A stretch of 64,000 nt of DNA. Source: Tabrizicola thermarum. GTDB taxonomy: Bacteria > Pseudomonadota > Alphaproteobacteria > Rhodobacterales > Rhodobacteraceae. Location: the NCBI RefSeq assembly GCF_003574395.1, contig NZ_QMJY01000010.1:23982-87981 (forward strand). The letters are read 5' to 3'. The notes below the pieces were generated by a model that saw nothing but the letters and a program-made list of their open reading frames with translations, had not been told where the DNA came from and ran no database searches. Positions 27,499 to 35,398 of this stretch are shown piece after piece. The translations under genes were made by a program, and so were the position numbers. Position 1 is the stretch's first letter. The number at the start of each line of letters is the position of its first letter.

Positions 27499-28557
27499 AT
27501 GAAGCAAAACCCGGCCGAGATGAATGCACGGGTATCGCGCGCCTTGAGCCAGGATTTCCGGGTCATGGCGCTGGATGCTCCCGAGGCGCCGTTGTTCCTG
27601 GCAATCGCCGTGCCGCTGGAGGACGGTGTCACGGGCCTCAAGCCGCGGCTGCCGGCCGGGCGGGGGATGACGTTGCAGCAGGCGCTTCTGTCGGCAGGGG
27701 CCGAGGCGCTGGAGCTGCGGGCGAGCCTTGCGCAGCAGCATCTGGCCGCGCTGCGCGCGCTGCCGCGGCGGGACGGGCTGGCCATGGTCGGGGCGACCGA
27801 CATGGCGTCGGGCGCGGCGGTGGAGGTCGCGGCGCAAGGCGTCTACCTGGACTGCGCGGCGGTGCTGTCCGAACCTTTGCAGACCGACGCGGGGTCCACC
27901 GGCTGCGCGGCGGGGCCGGATCGTGACAGCGCGCTGGCGCGGGCGCTGTGGGAATGTGTGGAGCGCGACGCAGTGGCCCTGTGGTGGCACGGCCACCGGC
28001 AGGGCGGCGCGGTCGCGACCGAGATCATCGACGCGCAGCAGCCCCGGCTGTTCTGGTGGCTGCACCAGCGCAGCCGGGTGACGCGGCTGATCGAGGTGAC
28101 GACCGATATCGGCCTGCCGGTGGTGGTCGCGGTGGCGGCAGAGCCGGACGGGACAAGGGTCGCGGTAGGCTCGGCGGCGCGGCCAAGGCTGGCGGATGCG
28201 GCGCTGGCGGCGGTGACCGAGATGGTGCAGACCGAAGTGAGCCTGGATCATGCCTCTGCCGCAGGCGATCCCGAGGCGCTGGCCTGGATCGCCAGGGCCT
28301 CAACGCTGGAGCAGCCGCAGTTCATCGCGGGGCCGGAGCGGCCCGGGGCGACGCTGGAGCTGCCCGCGCTTCTGGCCCGGCTGGCCGATCTGGGGCTTCG
28401 CGCCCTGGCGGTGGACCTGACCCTGCCCGGAGATCCCTTGCCGACAGTGCGGGTTCTGGTCCCCGGCCTGTGCGCAATGGGCGAAGCGACCGACCTGCCC
28501 CGCTTTGCCCGGCTTTGTCCGGGTGTTCCGCGCCTGAGCCTGCCCGAACCCTACTGA
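27499..28557 (+). CDS. YcaO family ATP-dependent cyclodehydratase-like protein
   Basis: A protein of about 352 residues of the YcaO superfamily. These enzymes phosphorylate a peptide backbone amide with ATP to form azolines, thioamides or amidines in ribosomally made peptides, or assist RimO-type modification. Visible family landmarks: GRGMTLQQALLSAGAEALEL, the STGCAAGPDRDSALARAL loop, the ATP/Mg motif ALWECVERDAVALWW, a second metal-binding helix AVTEMVQTEV and a RVLVPGLC strand. The terminal PxPxP of azoline-forming YcaOs is not present (ends SLPEPY). No E1-like or ocin-ThiF partner and no TfuA are nearby. ATG 27499 chosen; TTG 27487 and ATG 27520 are alternatives. Confidence 0.88.
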   Translation: MKQNPAEMNARVSRALSQDFRVMALDAPEAPLFLAIAVPLEDGVTGLKPRLPAGRGMTLQQALLSAGAEALELRASLAQQHLAALRALPRRDGLAMVGATDMASGAAVEVAAQGVYLDCAAVLSEPLQTDAGSTGCAAGPDRDSALARALWECVERDAVALWWHGHRQGGAVATEIIDAQQPRLFWWLHQRSRVTRLIEVTTDIGLPVVVAVAAEPDGTRVAVGSAARPRLADAALAAVTEMVQTEVSLDHASAAGDPEALAWIARASTLEQPQFIAGPERPGATLELPALLARLADLGLRALAVDLTLPGDPLPTVRVLVPGLCAMGEATDLPRFARLCPGVPRLSLPEPY

Positions 28558-28579
28558 CCCCAGAGCCGCGAGGCCACCC

Positions 28580-30241
28580 ATGCCGACCATCACCAGCCCG
28601 CACAGTCTTTTCCCCGAGGGTGTCCCCGAGGCCCGCGGCACCCGGAGCGCAAGGCCGTCGCAATCGGGCTACTGCTTTCTTTTCCCCGATCTGGCGCGCC
28701 GCGACGATGTGGGATGCTTTGCCGGAACCTCGGCCGCGCTGAGCTTTGCCCGGCTCGTCGCCTTCGAGAAGGCCAGCCGCGAGCCCTTGAGCGCGCCGGA
28801 AGTGCTGCCGATGCGGTTGCCGGCGGCCTACACCTATTTCGGGCAGTTCGTGAACCACGACATCTCGGCCCCGGTGGGGGATGTGGTCACGCTGGCCGAA
28901 ATCCCGGCGGGGGTGGGCGTGATCGGCACCGCCTTGCCGGGCGGGCTGGACCGGGCGCAGCGTGCGCTGCCCGAGGTGATCCTGGACAATTTCGTCAACG
29001 AACAGGCCAATCCGCTTGCGCTGGACAGTCTGTACGGCGACGGGCCGGACAGCGCCGATCCGGCCATCCGGGCGCTCTATGCGGCGGATGGCAAGCGGTT
29101 CAGGCTGGGCGTCACGCGGACCGAGGACCCGCAGGTGTTCATCGACAGCGGGAAGGATCCGGCGCGGGTCATCCATGACATCGGGGCACCCGACATCCTG
29201 CGGCGGAACGGCAAGCCGCTGATTGCCGACCACCGCAACGACGAGAACCTGATCATCAGCCAGCTGCATCTGGCGTTCCTCCTGTTTCACAACAAGGCCG
29301 TCGCGGTTCTGGAGCGGGACCTCCCCGATCCGGCAGCATGCTTTGCCGCGGCCCGGCAGCTGGTGACGCTGCACTATCACTGGCTGATCCTGAACGATTT
29401 CCTGCCGAGCCTGCTGTCGCCCCAGGCCCTGCGGATCCCGCTGGCGCAGCGGCCGCAGAAACTGCCCGCCGCGCGGACCGTGCCGCTGGAGTTCACCACG
29501 GCCGCCTTCCGCTTTGGCCATTCGATGGTCGGCGCCTTCTACGATTTCAACGCGAATTTCGGCCGCGGCGGGCGGATCGAACGTGACGGCGCCAGTCTGG
29601 CCGAGCTGTTCTCCTTCACCACGCAGCGCAACATGGGCAGACCGGGGGCCGCGACCTTGCAGCTTCCCGACCACTGGGTGATCGACTGGGACCGGATGAC
29701 CCGCCCGCCGCGCCGCACTCCCGGGCCGGGCGGGGCGGAACGGATCGACCTGACCTTCGCGCCGGACATGCTGAACGCGATGGGACATTCGAATGTGGCG
29801 GTGCACGGGTCGATCCTGTTCCGCAACCTGATGCGCGGGTTTCAGCGCCGGATCGCCTTTGGGCAAGAGCTGGCGCAGGCCTGCGGGCTGACGCCGATGT
29901 CGCCGGACGAAGTGCGCGCCGCCCTGCCGGACACCAACCCGGCCAAGCCCGGAGCGAAGAGCCTGCGCACCACCGCAGAGGAGCTGGGGATGCTGGACCA
30001 GACGCCGGCCTGGCTGTATTTCCTGTGCGAGGCGCGGCACTACGAACAGGGCGAGCGGCTGGGGCCTGCGGCAAGTCTTGTCATCGCCGACACGATTTCC
30101 GGGCTGATGCAGTTCATGCCGACATCGGTGGTGAACCACGCCGGCGGCACCTGGCACCCGCGGCAGAGCCCGTTGCGGGGGCCGGGCGGGCGGGGGCTGA
30201 CCACGCTGCGGTCGCTGCTGACCTTTGCTGTGGCCAGGTAG
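28580..30241 (+). CDS. Animal-type heme peroxidase (An_peroxidase family)
   Basis: A 553-residue heme peroxidase of the peroxidase-cyclooxygenase superfamily. The distal side is AYTYFGQFVNHDISAP (His, with Gln in the GQF-HD signature), the HNKAVA region follows in LAFLLFHNKAVAVLE, and the proximal His lies in FRFGHSMVGAFYDFN. No signal peptide or membrane helix, so it should act in the cytoplasm unless exported by other means; relatives are often secreted. These enzymes oxidise halides, phenols, lipids or peptides with hydrogen peroxide. It begins 22 bp after the YcaO gene, so co-transcription is likely and a joint role in modifying a peptide is a reasonable hypothesis. Confidence 0.9.
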   Translation: MPTITSPHSLFPEGVPEARGTRSARPSQSGYCFLFPDLARRDDVGCFAGTSAALSFARLVAFEKASREPLSAPEVLPMRLPAAYTYFGQFVNHDISAPVGDVVTLAEIPAGVGVIGTALPGGLDRAQRALPEVILDNFVNEQANPLALDSLYGDGPDSADPAIRALYAADGKRFRLGVTRTEDPQVFIDSGKDPARVIHDIGAPDILRRNGKPLIADHRNDENLIISQLHLAFLLFHNKAVAVLERDLPDPAACFAAARQLVTLHYHWLILNDFLPSLLSPQALRIPLAQRPQKLPAARTVPLEFTTAAFRFGHSMVGAFYDFNANFGRGGRIERDGASLAELFSFTTQRNMGRPGAATLQLPDHWVIDWDRMTRPPRRTPGPGGAERIDLTFAPDMLNAMGHSNVAVHGSILFRNLMRGFQRRIAFGQELAQACGLTPMSPDEVRAALPDTNPAKPGAKSLRTTAEELGMLDQTPAWLYFLCEARHYEQGERLGPAASLVIADTISGLMQFMPTSVVNHAGGTWHPRQSPLRGPGGRGLTTLRSLLTFAVAR

Positions 30242-30243
30242 TC

Positions 30244-30276
30244 GCCCCTGCCTGCGCTGACGCGATCGTCAGGGGC
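30244..30276 (+). terminator. Hairpin after the peroxidase gene
   Basis: GCCCCTG and CAGGGGC flank a 19-base loop just after the peroxidase stop codon. It may mark the end of the YcaO-peroxidase transcript, but there is no T-run. Confidence 0.35.
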
Positions 30277-30393
30277 ACCGGGCTGGACAGTCGGGCGAAT
30301 TCATCTCATAGACACGGCGTCGGGCAAGGCGCACCGCGCTGTCCGACATCGACCTTGCGCCCCCGTGACGTCCTGCCAGAGACAGCTTCACCC

Positions 30394-30888
30394 ATGACCG
30401 TTGACCCGACCCAGCCGTCCCCGCGCCATCCCCGCCTGCCCAGGTCCCGCCAGTTGGTCCTGGCGCTGATCCTGCCGCTGGCGGCCTGTGCCGATTCGAC
30501 CAGCACGATGCAGCTGTACCCGCTGTCGGGCGAGATCGCCGAAGCCAACCCGACCCTGGTGATCCGCGCCACCGCCCGGAACACCAGCGGCACCTCGGGC
30601 CCCCTTGCCTTCCGCATCCCCAAGCGCGGCAAGTGCACCGGCACCTGGACCTCGCTGACACCGCGCGTGGTGTCGAACTCGCAAGGACTGGCGCTGACCT
30701 GGAAGAAGACCGGCGGCGAGGTCGGCGTGAAGCGCGAGACGGTCGCGGGCGTCAACAACGGGGAAATCTACGCGGTCTGCGACGACGGCACCCGGGTGCA
30801 GGGCACCTTCGTGGTCGGATCGGGCACGGCCAGCGGCACGGGACAGGCCACGGACACCAACGGCAACGTCTACAAGCTCTTGTTCTAG
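30394..30888 (+). CDS. Putative lipoprotein (164 residues)
   Basis: A small exported lipoprotein. A basic start is followed by a hydrophobic stretch and lipobox LPLAACAD, so lipidation of the cysteine near residue 32 is expected. The mature part is a beta-rich domain with a Gly/Thr-rich end (GSGTASGTGQATDTNGN) and a cysteine pair (GKCTGTW, YAVCDD). No family recognised. ATG at 30394 lacks a strong ribosome site. The last bases overlap the convergent aroB stop by 4 bp. Confidence 0.7.
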   Translation: MTVDPTQPSPRHPRLPRSRQLVLALILPLAACADSTSTMQLYPLSGEIAEANPTLVIRATARNTSGTSGPLAFRIPKRGKCTGTWTSLTPRVVSNSQGLALTWKKTGGEVGVKRETVAGVNNGEIYAVCDDGTRVQGTFVVGSGTASGTGQATDTNGNVYKLLF

Positions 30889-31991
30889 GCGCGAAGCGCG
30901 TCGTCCAGAACGGCGCGCACCCTGTCGCCCGGCACGTCATCGGCCACGAAGGCCCGACCGATGCCGCGCGCGAGGATGAAGCGCAGGCGGCCGTCGACCA
31001 CCTTCTTGTCCTGACCCATCAGCGCGATCAGACCATCCGCGTCCGGCAGGTCGCCCGGAATGTCGCGGATGTCGACCTTCATCCCCATCGCGGCCAGATG
31101 CGCGCGGACGCGGCTGGGGTCTTCCTGGCTGCACAGGCCCAGCCGCGACGACAGATCGAACGCCAGCGCGCAACCGATGGCTACGCCTTCGCCATGCAGA
31201 AGCCGGTCGGAATATCCCGTCGCCTTTTCAAGCGCATGGCAGAAGGTGTGGCCCAGGTTCAAGAGCGCGCGTTCGCCTTCCTCTGTTTCGTCTCGGGAAA
31301 CGATCCCGGCCTTCATCTCGACGGATCGCGTCACGGCCCTCAGGCGGGCAGCGGCGTCCCCGGCCCGCAGCGCGGGGCCGTCGCGTTCCAGCCAGTCGAA
31401 GAAGGCGGCATCACCCAGAAGGCCGTATTTCACCACCTCGCCATAGCCGGACAGGAAATCGCGGTCGGGCAGCGTGGAAAGCACGTCGATGTCGGCCAGC
31501 ACCAGGCTGGGCTGGTGGAAGGCGCCGACCAGGTTCTTGCCCTGGGCGGTGTTGATCCCGGTCTTGCCGCCGACAGAGCTGTCCACCTGGGCCAGAAGCG
31601 TGGTGGGCAGTTGCACGAAGCGCACGCCGCGCCGGAGGATGGCGGCGGAAAAGCCCACGAGATCGCCGATCACCCCGCCGCCAAGGGCGAGGACCACATC
31701 CTTGCGTTCGACCTGCCTTTCCAGCAGCCATTCGGTGCAGCGGGCCAGGTTGTCCCAGTTCTTCGTCGCCTCGCCGGGCGGCAGGGCAAGCGCGGTGACG
31801 GCGATGCCTTCGGCTTCCAGTGCGGCCGTGAGAGCGGGAAGGTGCAGCGCGGCCACGGTTTCGTCCGTCACCACGGCCACGCGCTTGCGGCGGAGAAGCG
31901 GCGCGATCTCGGCGCCGGCGCGGGCGATCAGGCCGGGGCCGATCCGGACCTGATAGGACCGGGCGCCAAGATCGACGGCGACTGTGTTCAC
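30885..31991 (-). CDS. aroB: 3-dehydroquinate synthase
   Basis: AroB (368 residues) converts DAHP to 3-dehydroquinate, the second shikimate-pathway step, using NAD and a divalent metal. Key segments: ALGGGVIGDLVGFSAAI (NAD loop), PTTLLAQVDSSVGGKTGIN, EVVKYGLLG, and the metal-ligand motifs in LNLGHTFCHALE and LHGEGVAIG. GTG at 31991 overlaps the aroK stop by 4 bp, so translation is coupled. An extended in-frame start at 32201 would run antisense-like through aroK and was rejected. Confidence 0.96.
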   Translation of the reverse strand: MNTVAVDLGARSYQVRIGPGLIARAGAEIAPLLRRKRVAVVTDETVAALHLPALTAALEAEGIAVTALALPPGEATKNWDNLARCTEWLLERQVERKDVVLALGGGVIGDLVGFSAAILRRGVRFVQLPTTLLAQVDSSVGGKTGINTAQGKNLVGAFHQPSLVLADIDVLSTLPDRDFLSGYGEVVKYGLLGDAAFFDWLERDGPALRAGDAAARLRAVTRSVEMKAGIVSRDETEEGERALLNLGHTFCHALEKATGYSDRLLHGEGVAIGCALAFDLSSRLGLCSQEDPSRVRAHLAAMGMKVDIRDIPGDLPDADGLIALMGQDKKVVDGRLRFILARGIGRAFVADDVPGDRVRAVLDDALRA

Positions 31992-32533
31992 GCCTTGTCC
32001 TCCAGCACGTCCGGCCGCGCCTTCAAGGCGTCGCGCACCCGCGCGGCCATATCCTCGATCGAGCGATCCGCCTCGCTTTCGACCACGATGTCGGCCTTCG
32101 CATAGAACGGCTGGCGTTTCTCGTAAAGCTCGCGCAGCGTCTCGCGCGGGTTCGGGGTGCGCAGAAGCGGGCGCGTCGTCTTGTGGCGGACGCGCTGCCA
32201 CAGAAGGTCAAGCTCGGCGCGCAGCCAGACCGAGACGCCGACGTCGTGGATCAGGGTGCGGTTCGCCTCGGACAGGAAGGCGCCGCCGCCGGTGGACAGA
32301 ATGCAGGGCGTGCCGCGCAACAGCCGGCCGATCACCTCGGTCTCACGCGCGCGGAAGAAGGCCTCGCCGTCGCGTTCGAAGATTTCGGCGATGGAGCGGT
32401 TGGCGGCGCGGACGATCTCTTCGTCGGAATCGCGGAACTCGACCCCGAGTTGACGGGCAAGGGCCGTGCCGACGGCCGTCTTGCCCGCCCCCATCATTCC
32501 CACCAGCACCACCGTCTTCGCCAGCCTTGCCAT
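31988..32533 (-). CDS. aroK: Shikimate kinase
   Basis: A 181-residue P-loop kinase that phosphorylates shikimate with ATP. Walker A is VGMMGAGKTAVG, shikimate-binding DSDEEI and the GGGAF loop (ILSTGGGAFLSE) are present, and the lid Arg is in TTRPLLRT. ATG at 32533 starts the standard family N-terminus (MARLAKTVVLVG); a TTG 36 bases upstream in frame has no support. First gene of aroKB. Confidence 0.96.
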   Translation of the reverse strand: MARLAKTVVLVGMMGAGKTAVGTALARQLGVEFRDSDEEIVRAANRSIAEIFERDGEAFFRARETEVIGRLLRGTPCILSTGGGAFLSEANRTLIHDVGVSVWLRAELDLLWQRVRHKTTRPLLRTPNPRETLRELYEKRQPFYAKADIVVESEADRSIEDMAARVRDALKARPDVLEDKA

Positions 32534-32688
32534 GGCCCCCCGTTTCGCCGCGCCGCCTGTCCCGGGCAAGGACTTGCCGACGGGAAATCTTTCCCCCTCA
32601 ATGGCGTGAACTTCCTCGGAATGCTATATACATTCGCACCAGACCACCGCAGGGACGGCCGACGAGGCGGTTTCAGGCGGCAACAATC

Positions 32689-32712
32689 GCCGGGCGGATG
32701 AAGCCGCCCGGC
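32689..32712 (+). repeat. Perfect hairpin in the leader of the 44-residue gene
   Basis: GCCGGGCGG-ATGAAG-CCGCCCGGC, a nine-pair stem, lies 23 bases before the start codon of the small gene at 32736, just ahead of its ribosome site. It could affect translation or mRNA stability. Confidence 0.45.
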
Positions 32713-32735
32713 AGAAGACGAGGAAGGGCGAAACC

Positions 32736-32870
32736 ATGGGGCGGATCATCAAGGTCTTGCTGTTGCTGGTGATTCTTGGCTTTATCGGCCTGACCGTCTT
32801 TGCCTATCTGGGGGATCTCACTCCGGTTCAGGGTGAGGTGAGGAAGCCAGTGGTGTTGAATGCGGACTAG
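32736..32870 (+). CDS. Small single-pass membrane protein (44 residues)
   Basis: Encodes MGRIIKVLLLLVILGFIGLT and a polar end with YLGDLTPVQGEV and VVLNAD. Residues about 5-27 form one membrane helix. GGAAGGG stands seven to thirteen bases before ATG, and the stop overlaps the start of the following 526-residue gene by 11 bp, which supports real, coupled translation. I recall similar small proteins ahead of the same neighbour in other Rhodobacterales, but the function is unknown. Confidence 0.75.
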   Translation: MGRIIKVLLLLVILGFIGLTVFAYLGDLTPVQGEVRKPVVLNAD

Positions 32871-34440
32871 TGCGGCCGGTGTCCTGTCCCTGATCCTTGT
32901 ATCGGCGGGTGTCGCGCCGCCGGCCTCGGCACAGGAGGCAGGGGCGGCGACCGGTCCCCTGTCGGCGATCGACTGGCTGTCGCAATCGGTGGCGACGCCT
33001 GCCGCGGCGGCGCACGGTGGCAGGCCCGAGGCCATCGACGAGCCGCCCGTTGCCGCGGCGGGGAGCGCCCTGCCCGCGACGGTGACGACCTCGTCGCTGG
33101 ATGGCCCGTCGCCCGACGGGATCGGCCTGATCCCGGCCCCGGTTTCCGGCCTGCCGCGCGATCTTTGGGGCGCGGGGATGACGCGCGAGATCGCCGAAGC
33201 CCTGGTCAAGCATCCCGACGACGACCTGCCCGCGCTGCGCCAGCTGTTCCTGACGCTGCTGTTGGCAGAGGTCAACGCGCCGGTGGATGCCGGGGGACGG
33301 GGTGAGCTGTTGCTGGTGCGGATCGACAAGCTGCTGGCGCTGGGGGCCCTGGAACAGGCGGCGGCGCTGATCGAGGCGGCCGGGTCGACGACGCCGGATC
33401 TGGTGCGGCGGGCCTTCGACGTGGCGCTGCTGACGGGGGCCGAGGATCGGGCCTGCAGCTGGATGGCGAAAAGCCCGCATCTGGCGCCGACGGTCCCGGC
33501 GCGGATCTTCTGTCTGGCGCGGTCCGGCGACTGGGACACTGCGGCGCTGACGATCCGCACCTCCGAGGCGCTTGGCCAGATCAGCGCCGATCAGGCAACG
33601 CTCTTGTCGCGGTTTCTGGACCCCGACCTTTATGAGGGCGAGCCGGTCCCGCCTGCGCCCGATCCGGTCACGCCGCTGGACTGGATGATCTATTCCGCGA
33701 TCGGCGAGCCCTTGCCGACCGAACGCCTGCCCATCGCCTTTTCCTATGCCGAACTGGGCCCCCGGTCGGGCTGGAAAGCGCGGATCGAGGCGGCGGAACG
33801 GCTGACGCGGGCGGGGACGATCCCGCCGAACGTGATCCTCGGGCTTTACACCGAACATGACCCGGCGGCCTCGGGCGGGGTCTGGGATCGGGTGGCGGCC
33901 TTCCAGGCCTTCGAGGCGGCGATCCGGTCGCGCTATGCCGAGCGGGTGGCCAGGACGCTGCCGCCGGTCTGGAACCGGATGCAGGAGGTGGAGCTGGAAG
34001 TGCCCTTCGCCACGCTGTTCGGCAAGGCCTTGATGGACATGCCGCTGGAGGGCGAGGCAGGGCAGATCGCCTTCCGGATCGGGCTTCTGTCGCCCTTTGC
34101 CGAGACGGTGGCAAACCGGGCCAGTCCGGCCTCGGCAGAGGATGCGTTCCTGATCGCGATTGCGCAGGGCAAGGCGGCGACGGCGCTGCCGCCCGACAGT
34201 CTGGCGCGGGCGATCTCGGCCGCGTTCCGGGCGCCTGCGGTGTCGGCGGACAATCAGGCGCTGATCGACGGCAACCGCAAGGGCGAGGCGATCATCGCGG
34301 CGCTCGACTCCATCGGCCGAGGGGTCCACGGCGATCTGCGCGGCGTGACCGAGGGGTTGTCGCTGCTGCGGCTGGTCGGTCAGGAAAACGTGGCGCGGCG
34401 GACGGCGCTGGAGCTGATGATCCTGGAACGGCGGGGCTAG
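32860..34440 (+). CDS. Conserved exported hypothetical protein (526 residues)
   Basis: Starts with a Sec signal peptide (GVLSLILVSAGVAPPASAQ) and a low-complexity alanine-rich segment to about residue 90. The rest is alpha-helical with repeated AAL/LLR patterns, suggesting an alpha-solenoid in the periplasm. I recognise no catalytic motif. It overlaps the 44-residue membrane protein gene and ends 3 bp before xerD, so all three are likely one transcript. Conserved in Rhodobacterales as far as I recall; function unknown. Confidence 0.75.
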   Translation: MRTSAAGVLSLILVSAGVAPPASAQEAGAATGPLSAIDWLSQSVATPAAAAHGGRPEAIDEPPVAAAGSALPATVTTSSLDGPSPDGIGLIPAPVSGLPRDLWGAGMTREIAEALVKHPDDDLPALRQLFLTLLLAEVNAPVDAGGRGELLLVRIDKLLALGALEQAAALIEAAGSTTPDLVRRAFDVALLTGAEDRACSWMAKSPHLAPTVPARIFCLARSGDWDTAALTIRTSEALGQISADQATLLSRFLDPDLYEGEPVPPAPDPVTPLDWMIYSAIGEPLPTERLPIAFSYAELGPRSGWKARIEAAERLTRAGTIPPNVILGLYTEHDPAASGGVWDRVAAFQAFEAAIRSRYAERVARTLPPVWNRMQEVELEVPFATLFGKALMDMPLEGEAGQIAFRIGLLSPFAETVANRASPASAEDAFLIAIAQGKAATALPPDSLARAISAAFRAPAVSADNQALIDGNRKGEAIIAALDSIGRGVHGDLRGVTEGLSLLRLVGQENVARRTALELMILERRG

Positions 34441-34443
34441 GCC

Positions 34444-35382
34444 ATGGCGGAGGCCGAGGCGAGCCGGTGGATCTCGACCTTCCTGGACGCCCGCGCGGCC
34501 GAGCTTGGCGCGGCGCGGAACACGCAGCTGGCCTATGGCCGCGACCTGCTGGACTTTGCCGACTGGCTGGCGCGGCGCGGGCGGGGTCTGGCCACGGCGG
34601 ACCGGGCGGCGGTCGAGGATTATCTGGTGCATTGCGATGCGCAGGGCCTGTCCAGGGCAACCCGGGCGCGGCGGCTGTCGTCGATCCGGCAGCTGTACCG
34701 CTTTGCCGTCGAGGAAGGCTGGCGGGCGGACAATCCGGCGCTGCGGCTGACCGGCCCCGGCAAGGCGAAAAGCCTGCCGAAGACGCTGAGCGAGGCCGAG
34801 GTCACGCGGCTGATGGAGGCGGCCCGGACCAGGGGGCGCAACCCGACCGACCGGCTGCGCGACACGGCGCTGTTCGAGCTTCTGTATGCCACGGGCCTGC
34901 GGGTCAGCGAGCTGGTGGGCCTGCCGGTCGCGGCGGTCCGGGGCGATCCGCGGATGATCCTGGTGCGCGGCAAGGGCGACAAGGAGCGGATGGTGCCCCT
35001 GTCGGGTCCGGCGCGCGCGGCGCTGCGGGACTGGCTGGCGGTGCGCGATGCCGAGGAGGAGGCCGGGCGCAAGGCGGGGCGCGCGGTCTCGCGCTATCTC
35101 TTCCCCGGCGAGGGGCGCGAGGGGCATCTGACGCGGCAGTATTTCCACAGCTTGGTCAAGGACGTGGCTGTGCTGGCCGGACTTTCCCCGGCGCGGGTGA
35201 CACCGCATGTGCTGCGCCACGCCTTTGCCACGCATCTGCTGGCGCATGGCGCCGATCTGCGGGTGATCCAGACGCTTCTGGGCCATGCCGATGTTGCCAC
35301 GACCGAAATCTACACGCATGTGCTGGACGACCATCTGACGGACCTTGTCCTGAAAAGGCACCCCCTGGCCCGAAAGGGCTGA
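34444..35382 (+). CDS. xerD: Site-specific tyrosine recombinase XerD
   Basis: A 312-residue tyrosine recombinase that with XerC resolves chromosome dimers at dif. N-terminal SAM-like core-binding domain (NTQLAYGRDLLDFADWL, RRLSSIRQLYRF) and C-terminal catalytic domain with Arg in YATGLRVSELVG, Lys in GKGDKERMVPL, His/Arg in TPHVLRHAFATH, His in LLGHADVATTEIYTHV, ending with the nucleophile Tyr. No adjacent phage or integron genes, so the housekeeping role is favoured over an integrase. Followed 16 bp later by a CorC-like gene. Confidence 0.94.
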   Translation: MAEAEASRWISTFLDARAAELGAARNTQLAYGRDLLDFADWLARRGRGLATADRAAVEDYLVHCDAQGLSRATRARRLSSIRQLYRFAVEEGWRADNPALRLTGPGKAKSLPKTLSEAEVTRLMEAARTRGRNPTDRLRDTALFELLYATGLRVSELVGLPVAAVRGDPRMILVRGKGDKERMVPLSGPARAALRDWLAVRDAEEEAGRKAGRAVSRYLFPGEGREGHLTRQYFHSLVKDVAVLAGLSPARVTPHVLRHAFATHLLAHGADLRVIQTLLGHADVATTEIYTHVLDDHLTDLVLKRHPLARKG

Positions 35383-35398
35383 ACCCCGGAATGACCCG

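Noticed and set aside
34444..35382. XerD considered as an integrase of a mobile element
   Set aside because: No attachment repeats, tRNA target or cargo genes next to it; sequence and position fit housekeeping XerD.
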